From Phreatobacter stygius (GTDB lineage: Bacteria; Pseudomonadota; Alphaproteobacteria; Rhizobiales; Phreatobacteraceae), in NCBI RefSeq assembly GCF_005144885.1, contig NZ_CP039690.1:6027001-6091000 (forward strand): a stretch of 64,000 nucleotides of DNA, given 5' to 3'. Below the pieces are notes generated by a model, which saw only the letters and a list, made by a program, of their open reading frames with translations, had not been told where the DNA came from and made no database searches. Shown one piece after another: positions 43,032 to 50,206 of this stretch; position 1 is the first letter of the stretch, and each line of letters starts with the position of its first letter. Both the position numbers and the translations under genes were made by a program.

Positions 43032-43894
43032 AATTCGGGTTCGTCGCGAAACATCGGGGGATCTGGCCGACGGCATGGTTGTGTGAGGCGCTCGGGGTCT
43101 CGCGTTCTGGCTTCTACGCCTGGCTCACAAGGTCCCCGAGCCAGCGGGCCAAGGACGATGAGGCGATCGGCGCGAAGGTGCGAGCGAGCTTCGTTGCCAG
43201 CGACAGAACCTATGGTGCTCGCCGGGTCTGGCATGACGTTCTCGCCGATGGCGTTTCCTGCGGGCTCCACCGGATCGAACGTCTGATGCACGGTCAAGCT
43301 CTTCGCGCTCGGCCGCGGCGCCGTGGCCTTCCCCCTGATACGGGGGAGCGGGTCAGCGTCGGCATCGCGTCAAACCTGCTCGATCGCCAGTTCCAGGCAT
43401 CGGCGCCGAACCAGAAGTGGGTGGCAGACTTCACCTATGTCTGGACGGCCGAAGGCTGGCTCTACGTGGCCGCGGTTGTCGACCTCTTCTCGCGGCGGGT
43501 GGTTGGCTGGTCCATGAACGCGTCGATGATGGCACAACTCGTCACCGATGCGCTCATGATGGCGATCTGGCGCCGGGGCAAGCCCGACGCCCTGCTGCAT
43601 CACTCCGACCGGGGCAGCCAATACACCAGCGCGCCGTTCCAGCGTCTGATGGCCGATAATGGCGTCATCTGTTCGATGAGCCGCTCCGGAAACGTCTGGG
43701 ATAACGCCGCAATGGAGAGCTTCTTCTCCTCGCTCAAGACCGAGCGTACGGCTCGCAAGGTCTACCGCACGCGCGATCAGGCCAAGGCTGACGTGTTCGA
43801 TTACATCGAACGCTTCTACAATCCACGCCGGCGTCATTCGACGCTCGGCTATCTCAGTCCGATGGAGTTCGAAAACCAAGCGAATTTAGCTTAG
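43028..43894 (+). CDS. IS3-family transposase OrfB (inner element)
   Basis: 288 residues. HTH_21 region (GVSRSGFYAWLTRSPSQRAK, then RTYGARRVWHDV) and the rve integrase core with a full D-D-E set: ADFTYVWTAEGWLYVAAVVD, LLHHSDRGSQYTSAPF, NAAMESFFSSLKTERT. The C-terminal YNPRRRHSTLGYLSPMEFE is the usual tail. Complete, so this element may still be mobile. Likely made as an OrfAB fusion by frameshifting at the A7 run. Confidence 0.93.
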   Translation: MKFGFVAKHRGIWPTAWLCEALGVSRSGFYAWLTRSPSQRAKDDEAIGAKVRASFVASDRTYGARRVWHDVLADGVSCGLHRIERLMHGQALRARPRRRGLPPDTGERVSVGIASNLLDRQFQASAPNQKWVADFTYVWTAEGWLYVAAVVDLFSRRVVGWSMNASMMAQLVTDALMMAIWRRGKPDALLHHSDRGSQYTSAPFQRLMADNGVICSMSRSGNVWDNAAMESFFSSLKTERTARKVYRTRDQAKADVFDYIERFYNPRRRHSTLGYLSPMEFENQANLA

Positions 43895-44469
43895 GAACGT
43901 GTCCACGGAACCGGCAGCAGGCCAATCTTCGCTGCTCAGCCCCGCGGCGATCGCCCGCCAGAATCGAATCTGTTCATCGCGCCCCGCCAAAGGCGGCCGT
44001 CCTGGTGAAGGTAATGGCGCTCGTCCAGACCGTGCCGATCGCCGCTTTCGGATGCTCATCGCAACCTCCAACTTCAGAGTGTTGCGACGACCGTTTGAAT
44101 CCGCCCAATATGCCAGCGCCGACTACACCAAGCGCCTCCATGACCATGCTGTCCGTCTCAGCATGAGCGCGCCCGGCAATCCCTACGACAACGCCAAAGC
44201 CGAAAGCTTCTTCAAGACCCTGAAGAAGGAGGAGGTCAACGCAAACACCTATTCCTCAATCGACGAAGCCAGGCGCAATATCGGCGCGTTCCTGGAGACA
44301 ACCTATAATCGCCAGAGGCTCCATTCCGCTCTTGCCTACAAACCCCCAACCGAATTCGAAGCTGACCTTTCCATCCCTCGATCCGACTGAACTCCCCAAC
44401 CCATGCCCACTGTCACTTAAATTCGACTGTCTCATTGAAGGGGTGCACTCCAATTATCGGGCCCTCGAA

Positions 44470-45220
44470 TTACGGTGACACGTACCTAAAACCCTATTTA
44501 TTCGTCCGCTGTCCTGGGCCTTCTGCCGCGTTTTTTCGGTTCGATCTGGCGGCCGAGGCGGGCGGCCAAGTCCCGCAGGAAGGCGCTGGAGCCGACCGGG
44601 CGACCGATCGTTTCGGCGGCGCGCAACGCGGCAGTCTGTGCGGGATCGGTTTCGCTCTCGATCAGATCGGCGAAGCGGCCGACACGATTGAGGAGTGGGT
44701 GGATGTCGACGAGGCCGTCGCTCCGTCCGTCGAGGTGGGCCCGCACGCTCGACCACGGCCAGTCCTGGGCGCTTGCCACAAGCCCAGCTCGTACCGGATT
44801 GAGCGATACATAACGAGCCGCCGCCATGAGATGGTCCTCGTCCAGCGCGACCGAACCGAAACGCCCTTGGAACAGGTGTCCGGTCTGCCGCGCCCGGGCG
44901 TTGACATAGGCGGTATAGCGTCGATGGGTCTCGCTAAGTGCGCGCGCTAGGCCGGTTGACGCATCCGGCACGAGAATGAGGTGAACATGATTGGGCATCA
45001 GGCAGTAGCCCCAGACCGCGACATCTGCCTTCCTGCATGCTTGCGCTAGGAGATCGCGGTAAAGCGCGTAGTCATCGGGCTCAAAGAACACGCGTTGGCG
45101 CCGATTGCCGCGCTGCGTCACGTGATGTGGAAGACCCGGGGCGACGATGCGGGCGAGGCGGGACATGCCGTAAGGTTGGCATGATCCACAGAAAAGGGAA
45201 ATAGGTACGTGTCACCGTAA
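44470..45220 (-). mobile_element. RAYT element bounded by inverted REP sequences
   Basis: TTACGGTGACACGTACCT at 44470-44487 and its reverse complement at 45203-45220 bound a single transposase gene. Each is followed inward by an AT-rich CCCTATTT or CCCTTTT stretch. The arrangement of a tyrosine transposase between inverted REPs is the definition of a REPtron-type element. It lies next to, not inside, the IS nest. Confidence 0.8.
44498..45166 (-). CDS. REP-associated tyrosine transposase (RAYT, IS200/Y1 type)
   Basis: 222 residues. N-terminal ARIVAPGLPHHVTQRGNRRQ, the HUH metal motif in LMPNHVHLILVPD, TYR-box region RRYTAYVNARARQTGHLFQG and RYVSLNPVRAGLV are all diagnostic. The catalytic Tyr is likely that in ARYVSLNPV or close by. 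RAYTs cleave single-stranded REP hairpins and disperse REPs in genomes. Complete and probably functional. Only three REPs of this type are seen in the window, all at this locus. Confidence 0.93.
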   Translation of the reverse strand: MSRLARIVAPGLPHHVTQRGNRRQRVFFEPDDYALYRDLLAQACRKADVAVWGYCLMPNHVHLILVPDASTGLARALSETHRRYTAYVNARARQTGHLFQGRFGSVALDEDHLMAAARYVSLNPVRAGLVASAQDWPWSSVRAHLDGRSDGLVDIHPLLNRVGRFADLIESETDPAQTAALRAAETIGRPVGSSAFLRDLAARLGRQIEPKKRGRRPRTADE

Positions 45221-45314
45221 TGAGGCGGCCGCTTGGACGGGCGTCCGGGCCTGGCACCGTGCGCCCATCCTGCTATTCGACCGCAGTGCGCTGGGGCGTC
45301 GCGGCCCAGCCCCC

Positions 45315-46946
45315 TCAAGCCGCCTGAAAATCCTGCGCACGGACCCTTTGCACGATGTGCTGACCGAGACGATGGGACAGCGCCATGATCGTCAGGGTCA
45401 GGTGCTTGTCGGGCAGCAGGGGAATGACCCCGCCGTCGCAGATGAAGAGATTGTCGAGGTCGTGGCTCCGCAGGTTGGCGTCGACGACACCCGCCGAGGG
45501 ATCGCCCGACAGCGCGGTGGTGCCGGCATAATGAATGCCGGTTCCGCTATTGTCGCGGCTGGCGTGGACGAGTGTCGACGAGGCCCTGCGCAGGACCTTT
45601 TTGCCCCAATCCATCATGGACTGCATCTGCAGCTCGGCTTTCGGCGGCACGGTGAAATCGACGTGAACCTGGCGGATGCCGTAGCGGTCGAATGTGGTTC
45701 CCGGCCGCACCAGGTTTCCAGGCGTGGCTTCGCCCGCGCAGAACAGGCCGAGCGTGACGTAGCTGTTGAACATGGCCCGTGCCAAGGGCGTCTTCGCGAA
45801 GGCCGGAAACGGCGCGAGACCGGTGAGGTAGTGCGGAACATCGGGAATGCCGTGAATGGCATGGCCGATGAACGGGAAGGACGATCCGTCCGGCAGCCGT
45901 CCCCGCGACAACAGGATCAACAGGTCGCCATAGCCGATGTCGTAGTCGCGCCGCTTGCCCCACAGGCGCCAGAGCGAGGTCGACAGCACCGCTTTCGGAT
46001 TGTCCTGCAGGCCGCGTCCGAGCTGACCGTTGCGATTGCCCAAGCCCGTCGGCGACGCCTCGTCAGCGGAATTGAACAGGATGCGCGGGCTCTCCAGCGC
46101 ACCGGCGGCGAGCACGACGATCCTGGCGCGCAGCGTGCGCTGTTCGCCGCTGCGGGTATCGACATAGTCGACGCCCGAGACACGGCGCGATCCGGTGTCG
46201 CGCGTCAGCCGGGCCACCTTGGCATGGGTCCGCAATTCGTAGTTGGGCAGCAGGGCCAGTTCCGGCAGGAGATGGGTCGAGAACTTGTACATCGCCCCGG
46301 TCGGACAGCCCGAGGTGCAGATGCCGGTCGAAGTACATGAATTGGCCATTCCCGGCCGGGTATTGATCGCCTTGCGATTGGCAATGGCGTGCGAATAGGG
46401 CTCGTTCAGCGACCGCACCGCGCCGACGATCATCCGGTCGGCCGGCCGCAGGGGCTTGGGGGCAACAAAATGGCCGTCGGGCAGTTCCGGGATGTTCTCG
46501 GTCGTGCCGCAGACGGTGATCAGGCGCTCGACGGCGGCATAGTCGCCGGCCAGCGCGGCATAGTCGATCGGCCAGCCGGCGAAATCGGCCTCCGAGAAGC
46601 GGACGCTGACGCCGTTCCAGAGATTCTGCAGGCCGTTGACCGCCAGGATCTGGAAATGGCGGAAGCCACCATCAGGGCGGCTGGTCGAGCCGGTGCTGCC
46701 GTCGGCGAACAGCGGGTGCACGAACAGGCTGTCATGCGGGTCGCTCGGCCAGACCGTGTCCGGGCCGATGCCGAAGTCCCGCGCCGGCCCCGCCGGCGCC
46801 ACGGTGCGGAAATAGTCGGCGGCGAGCATGTCGCCCTGTTCCAGCGAAACCACGTGCAAGCCCGCCTTGGCGAGCGTGTGGGCGAGAAGGCCCCCGCCGG
46901 CGCCGGTGCCGACGATGCAGACGTCGCAGTCCATGTCATTCGCCAC
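45315..46946 (-). CDS. GMC-family FAD oxidoreductase (sugar dehydrogenase type)
   Basis: 543 residues. FAD motif IVGTGAGGGLLAHTLAKAGL at residues 11-30, NGLQNLWNGVSVRF substrate-domain segment, CTSTGICTSGCPTGAM cysteine cluster region, AAGALESPRILFNS, and the GMC end HYAGTTALSGDP followed by HDLDNLFICDGGVIP and LTLTIMALSHRLG. This is the gluconate 2-dehydrogenase/glucoside 3-dehydrogenase large-subunit type. The start overlaps the stop of a small companion gene by 11 bases. No signal peptide. It would oxidise a sugar hydroxyl to a keto group, passing electrons on through FAD. Confidence 0.88.
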   Translation of the reverse strand: MANDMDCDVCIVGTGAGGGLLAHTLAKAGLHVVSLEQGDMLAADYFRTVAPAGPARDFGIGPDTVWPSDPHDSLFVHPLFADGSTGSTSRPDGGFRHFQILAVNGLQNLWNGVSVRFSEADFAGWPIDYAALAGDYAAVERLITVCGTTENIPELPDGHFVAPKPLRPADRMIVGAVRSLNEPYSHAIANRKAINTRPGMANSCTSTGICTSGCPTGAMYKFSTHLLPELALLPNYELRTHAKVARLTRDTGSRRVSGVDYVDTRSGEQRTLRARIVVLAAGALESPRILFNSADEASPTGLGNRNGQLGRGLQDNPKAVLSTSLWRLWGKRRDYDIGYGDLLILLSRGRLPDGSSFPFIGHAIHGIPDVPHYLTGLAPFPAFAKTPLARAMFNSYVTLGLFCAGEATPGNLVRPGTTFDRYGIRQVHVDFTVPPKAELQMQSMMDWGKKVLRRASSTLVHASRDNSGTGIHYAGTTALSGDPSAGVVDANLRSHDLDNLFICDGGVIPLLPDKHLTLTIMALSHRLGQHIVQRVRAQDFQAA

Positions 46947-47256
46947 GGCGGCCTCCGACGGGCCATTCGCCGACCGACTTGAGGAACGGTGGCGAGGCGA
47001 AGTGGATATGGTCGAGGAAGGCCGCGAAGGTCCGTGCCTCGGGCCCGAGGTCGCGCCGGCGGAGGGTCGCGCCGGCGGTGAAACCGGAGCGGCCGATCAC
47101 GGCCGCCAGCGCGCCGCTGATCTGCCGGTTGGCCAGCGCGATGCGCGTGATATCGACCTGCAGCGGTGCCAGCACGCGGCGGTAGGGGCTGAGGGCGATG
47201 ATCGCCTCGAGCAGCGCTTCGGCATCGTGGTGTTCGACGGTCGGGGCCGCGTTCAT
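46936..47256 (-). CDS. Small companion protein of the GMC oxidoreductase
   Basis: 106 residues, soluble and mostly helical (EALLEAIIALSPYRRVLAPL, ITRIALANRQISGALAAVIG). It lies between the sugar porter gene and the GMC gene with overlapping ends on both sides (4 and 11 bases). In gluconate or glucoside dehydrogenases a small subunit is encoded in this place and helps export or stability; those are larger (160-240 residues) and have a Tat signal, which is lacking here. So the subunit role is inferred from position; the family was not recognised. Confidence 0.5.
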   Translation of the reverse strand: MNAAPTVEHHDAEALLEAIIALSPYRRVLAPLQVDITRIALANRQISGALAAVIGRSGFTAGATLRRRDLGPEARTFAAFLDHIHFASPPFLKSVGEWPVGGRRGE

Positions 47257-48677
47257 CGGCTGGCCGCCTTGTCCGCGCCGGCCGCGGCATAGCTCGGCTG
47301 CAGGCCGCCATGGCCCGGCTCCGGCGGCTGCGTTCCAAGCTCGCGGAACGGCCGGCCGGACCGGAGATGGCGCTCGATCTCTTCGAGCGCCACGCCATTG
47401 GTTTCAGGCACGCGGCGCAGCGTGAAGAGGATGCCGGCCGCGCAGGCCACCGCGTAGATGGCGAAGACGCCGCCGAGGCCAATGGAGGAAACGAGCAGGG
47501 GGAAGGAGAAGACGACGATGAAGTTGAACGTCCAATTGGCCAGCGAGGCGACGCTCATGCCGATGCCGCGGACGTTCAAGGGAAAGATCTCCGACATCAT
47601 GACCCAGGGCAGCGGGCCGATGCTGGCGGCGAAGGCGGCGATGTAGAGCACCAGGCCAATCAGCGCGAGAACGTCGAGCGCGGCCGCGTCGGTCGCCGCG
47701 GCGATGGCGATCATGCCGAGGCTCAGTGTGGTGCCGGCAAATCCGATGAGCAGAAGCCTGCGGCGCCCGATACGGTCGATCAACAGCATGCCGACGACGG
47801 TCATCGCGACATTGACGATGCCGATGCCGACGGTCGCCAGCAATTGTGTCGATGCCGAGCCGAAACCGGCTTCGCGGAAGACGACGGGGGCATAATAGAT
47901 CACCGCATTGATGCCGCTCAGCTGCTGCAGCAGGAACAATCCGATGCCGACGACCAGGGCCGGGCGGATCACCGGGCCGAACAGGTCGGACCAGGTTCCC
48001 TTGTGCTGGTCGGCCTCGGCGATGCGGGCGATCTCCGCCAGTTCGGCCGTTACCACCGGGCTCTCGGGTGCGACGGCGCGGATCCGGGCAATCGCCGCGC
48101 CGGCCTCCGCGGAGCGGCCCTTCATCGCCAGCCAGCGCGGCGTATCCGGCAGGACGAACATGCCGACGAACAAGGCGATGCCGGGCAGGGCGCCGAACAG
48201 GAACATCGTCCGCCAGGACTCGGAGAAGGCATAACCGACGAGATAGGCGCCCAGGATGCCCAGCGTGATGGCCAGCTGGTAGATCGACACCAGCATGCCG
48301 CGCCGGGCCGGAGGCGCGCTCTCGGCGATATAGAGGGGGGCGACAAGTGCCGCGATGCCGACCGCGATGCCGAGCAGCAGGCGCGCGACGCTCAGCATCC
48401 ACACGGCGACGATCAGCGCCGACAGGAGGGCGCCCACCGCGAACAGGACGGCGGCGACGAGCAGGAGCGCCCGGCGCCCTGATGTCTCGACCGCCCGGCC
48501 TGCGACCAGGGCGCCGAACAGCGCCCCTAGGGGCACGGCCGCGGTCATCAGCCCCTCGCTGAAGGGGGTGATGTTGAATTCCCCGCGCAGCAGGTGGAGG
48601 GAGCCGGCAATGACGCCCTCGTCAAAGCCGAACAGGAAGCCGGCAATTCCGGCGATCGCGGCGACGAAATAGATCAT
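47253..48677 (-). CDS. MFS sugar porter
   Basis: 474 residues, twelve membrane helices. Sugar-porter signatures: GVIAGSLHLL, the loop-2 region LVAGRAVETSGRRALLLVAA, the PESPR-like DTPRWLAMKGR after helix 6, LQQLSGINAVIYYAPVVFREAGF in helix 7, and the PETxG-like VPETNGVALEEIERHL after helix 12. Proton-linked uptake of a hexose or related sugar is expected. It is preceded 32 bases upstream by the DegT aminotransferase gene and overlaps the small companion gene, so it is in the same operon. Confidence 0.9.
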   Translation of the reverse strand: MIYFVAAIAGIAGFLFGFDEGVIAGSLHLLRGEFNITPFSEGLMTAAVPLGALFGALVAGRAVETSGRRALLLVAAVLFAVGALLSALIVAVWMLSVARLLLGIAVGIAALVAPLYIAESAPPARRGMLVSIYQLAITLGILGAYLVGYAFSESWRTMFLFGALPGIALFVGMFVLPDTPRWLAMKGRSAEAGAAIARIRAVAPESPVVTAELAEIARIAEADQHKGTWSDLFGPVIRPALVVGIGLFLLQQLSGINAVIYYAPVVFREAGFGSASTQLLATVGIGIVNVAMTVVGMLLIDRIGRRRLLLIGFAGTTLSLGMIAIAAATDAAALDVLALIGLVLYIAAFAASIGPLPWVMMSEIFPLNVRGIGMSVASLANWTFNFIVVFSFPLLVSSIGLGGVFAIYAVACAAGILFTLRRVPETNGVALEEIERHLRSGRPFRELGTQPPEPGHGGLQPSYAAAGADKAASR

Positions 48678-48709
48678 GCGTGCCTCTCCATTGTTGGTGA
48701 GCCGGCGGA

Positions 48710-50065
48710 CTACTGGAGAGTGCTTGCGACCTTGCGGATGGCCAGGATGATGTCGGTCACGTCGGCCTCGGTCAGGACCGAGCCGATCGTGATCAGCGCG
48801 CCCCTGGCGTGGAACGCGTCGCAGGCCGGCAGGGCGCCGTGGCCGTAATGATAGTCCGCCGCGAAGGCGTTCGCGGGGTGCGACCAGGGGAAGCCGTCAC
48901 GGGCATTGGAGCGGCGGTTCACCAGGCTGGGGATGTTCGAATACCAATGCAGTCCCCATTCGCGGGTGGAAATGCAGACAAGGCTGCCGGGCGGACCGAC
49001 AATGCCTTCGGCACGCAGCGCCGCGACGAAGCGCGCGGCGGTCGCCTCGTCGCGCAGCAGCATGAACAGGACCGGGCCGGTATCGCCTGATGGATCCGGC
49101 ACATTGCGGAATTCAAGCCCCGGAACGCCCGCCAGGGCCCCCCTGATCCGCCATTTGGCCGAGCGCATCGCCGCGGTGATGGCGGGTAATTTGCGCATCT
49201 GGCCGAGCGCCATGGCGCCGGCGAGCTCGGACATGCGGGCGCCCATGCCCCAGAGCTGGCAGGCCTCGTCCGAGGTGTCGAGACGCCCCGCTGCGGTACG
49301 CGGATAGCCGAGATCGTGCAGGGCGACGATCCGCCGGAACAGGGCGTCGTCTTCGCAGACGATCAGGCCGCCATCGCCTGACGTCATGTTCTTGTTGAGC
49401 TGGAAGCTGAAGATCCCGATATCGCCGAACCGGCCGACCGCGCGCCCGTTCTGGCTGCCGCCGGCAGCCTGCGCGCAATCCTCGATCAGCTTCAGGCCAT
49501 GCTCGCGGCAGATCGCCGCGATCTCCTCGATATGGCCGGGCGCGCCGCTCATATGGACACAGAGCACGGCGCGGCTGTGCGGGCCGATCTTGCGTCTGAG
49601 ATCGACGGGATCGATGCAGAACGTCTCGTCGATATCGACCAGCCGCGGGATCGCGCCGGCGCGCACCACCGCCGCCACGCAGCTCACCCAGAGATAGCCG
49701 GGGATGAGCACTTCATCGCCCGGGCCGATGTCCAGGGCGGAAACCGCGATGGCGAGTGCGGCCGTGCCCGACGACACCCCGAGCGCGTGGCGGTGGCCGA
49801 ACATGGCGCACCATTCTTGCTCCAACGTATCGACCATATGCTGCGGGTCGGGGCCGTAAAAGCGGAACGGGCTTCGCGCCAGGACGACACGTTCCACCAG
49901 TTCCCGTTCCTCCTCGCCGATCCACTGCGCACCCGGCAGCTCCCAGGGCAGCGGCTCCGCGCGGACCGGTGTTCCACCATCGATCGCAAGTCGATTGGGG
50001 CGCAGGTGCTGAGGGTTGAGCGTGGCGGAATCGTCCGTGGCCATCGTTCTATACTCACTGTTCAT
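48710..50065 (-). CDS. DegT/DnrJ/EryC1/StrS-family sugar aminotransferase
   Basis: About 451 residues from ATG at 50065 (a second ATG at 50044 is also possible). PLP-fold type I aminotransferase of the AHBA-synthase/sugar group: SSGTAALAIAVSALDIGPGD, DIDETFCIDPVDLRRKI, HMSGAPGHIEEIAAICREHG, EDCAQAAGG, and the PLP lysine in FSFQLNKNMTSGDGG. Members transfer an amino group to a ketosugar or cyclitol, using glutamate or glutamine. Being in one operon with a GMC dehydrogenase that makes ketosugars suggests the pair converts a sugar OH to NH2. First gene of the minus-strand operon; a palindrome at 50075 sits just before the start. Confidence 0.85.
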   Translation of the reverse strand: MNSEYRTMATDDSATLNPQHLRPNRLAIDGGTPVRAEPLPWELPGAQWIGEEERELVERVVLARSPFRFYGPDPQHMVDTLEQEWCAMFGHRHALGVSSGTAALAIAVSALDIGPGDEVLIPGYLWVSCVAAVVRAGAIPRLVDIDETFCIDPVDLRRKIGPHSRAVLCVHMSGAPGHIEEIAAICREHGLKLIEDCAQAAGGSQNGRAVGRFGDIGIFSFQLNKNMTSGDGGLIVCEDDALFRRIVALHDLGYPRTAAGRLDTSDEACQLWGMGARMSELAGAMALGQMRKLPAITAAMRSAKWRIRGALAGVPGLEFRNVPDPSGDTGPVLFMLLRDEATAARFVAALRAEGIVGPPGSLVCISTREWGLHWYSNIPSLVNRRSNARDGFPWSHPANAFAADYHYGHGALPACDAFHARGALITIGSVLTEADVTDIILAIRKVASTLQ

Positions 50066-50074
50066 TTCGACGGC

Positions 50075-50092
50075 TCCCAAAAATATTTGGGA
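50075..50092. promoter_or_regulatory. 18-bp palindrome before the aminotransferase gene
   Basis: TCCCAAAAATATTTGGGA has 7-bp arms TCCCAAA / TTTGGGA around AATA. It ends 10 bases before the ATG at 50065 in the 141-bp divergent promoter. It is a likely repressor site for the aminotransferase-GMC operon. No regulator gene of clear type is adjacent except the unknown protein at 51586. Confidence 0.5.
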
Positions 50093-50159
50093 ATACCTGG
50101 CGGCGTGAACTATATCGCAGCCGGAAATAGTCTTACAGCTATCTGTGTGATGCCGATAT

Positions 50160-50180
50160 CAGCATTATCAGCTGATGCTG
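50160..50180. promoter_or_regulatory. Inverted repeat before the second sugar porter gene
   Basis: A 21-bp imperfect palindrome with arms CAGCAT and ATGCTG, and an inner CAGCTG, lies 27 bases before the MFS start at 50207. It is distinct from the palindrome at 50075, so the two divergent transcripts may answer to different regulators. Confidence 0.4.
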
Positions 50181-50206
50181 GAAGATGTCGGAAGAAAGTG
50201 GAAAAC

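Larger units (their letters stand above)
42683..43919 (+). mobile_element. IS3-family element (inner), apparently intact
   Basis: 1237 bp. Ends are TGCTGCCGGTTTCACGGACA and, inverted, TGCTGCCGGTTCCGTGGACA, starting with TG and ending with CA as in IS3. A 4-bp duplication GGCC lies at 42679-42682 and 43920-43923. It carries complete orfA and orfB and is the youngest insertion of the nest. Confidence 0.9.
41439..44059 (-). pseudogene. IS30-family transposase, split by an IS3-type element
   Basis: The N-terminal part (44059-43920) reads MSIRKRRSARSGRA ... RFWRAIAAGLSSEDW. The rest (42682-41439) continues with AALEAGVSQPVGTRWFRKAGG, the second HTH GHSMQEIGRRLRRAASTISR and the IS30 catalytic core: GHWEGDLILG, TWDQGAEM and SPWQRGTNENTNGLLRQYF. 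The catalytic residues are intact, but the first DNA-binding domain is cut off by the inserted IS, so it is probably inactive. The 42845 frame start seen on the minus strand lies inside the inner IS. Confidence 0.85.
41399..44105 (-). mobile_element. IS30-family element, interrupted
   Basis: Bounded by perfect 27-bp inverted repeats that start GGCGGATTCAAACGGTCGTC, with a 3-bp target duplication CAA at 41396-41398 and 44106-44108. Without the IS inserted in it, it is about 1.47 kb. Its single transposase gene runs on the minus strand. It is inserted in orfB of the outer IS3 element. Confidence 0.9.
40820..44390 (+). pseudogene. IS3-family transposase OrfB (outer element), split by IS30
   Basis: The 5' part (40820-41398) encodes the HTH_21 region and most of the integrase core: first Asp in WVADITYVRL, second in HHSDRGVQ. 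The 3' part (44106-44390) continues in register with YASADYTKRLHDHAVRLSMS and gives the catalytic Glu in AKAESFFKTLKKEEV. Removing 41399-44105 and one copy of the duplicated CAA restores a continuous reading frame of about 290 codons. Confidence 0.85.
40332..44452 (+). mobile_element. IS3-family element (outer), interrupted
   Basis: Left end TGGACTGCACCCCATTTG and right end (reverse complement TGGAGTGCACCCCTTCAA), each followed by TGAGACA, form imperfect terminal inverted repeats. Between them are orfA and a split orfB. Without the inserted IS30 the element is about 1.41 kb, the usual IS3 size. No clear target duplication is seen at its ends. It is flanked by two direct REP copies. Confidence 0.85.
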
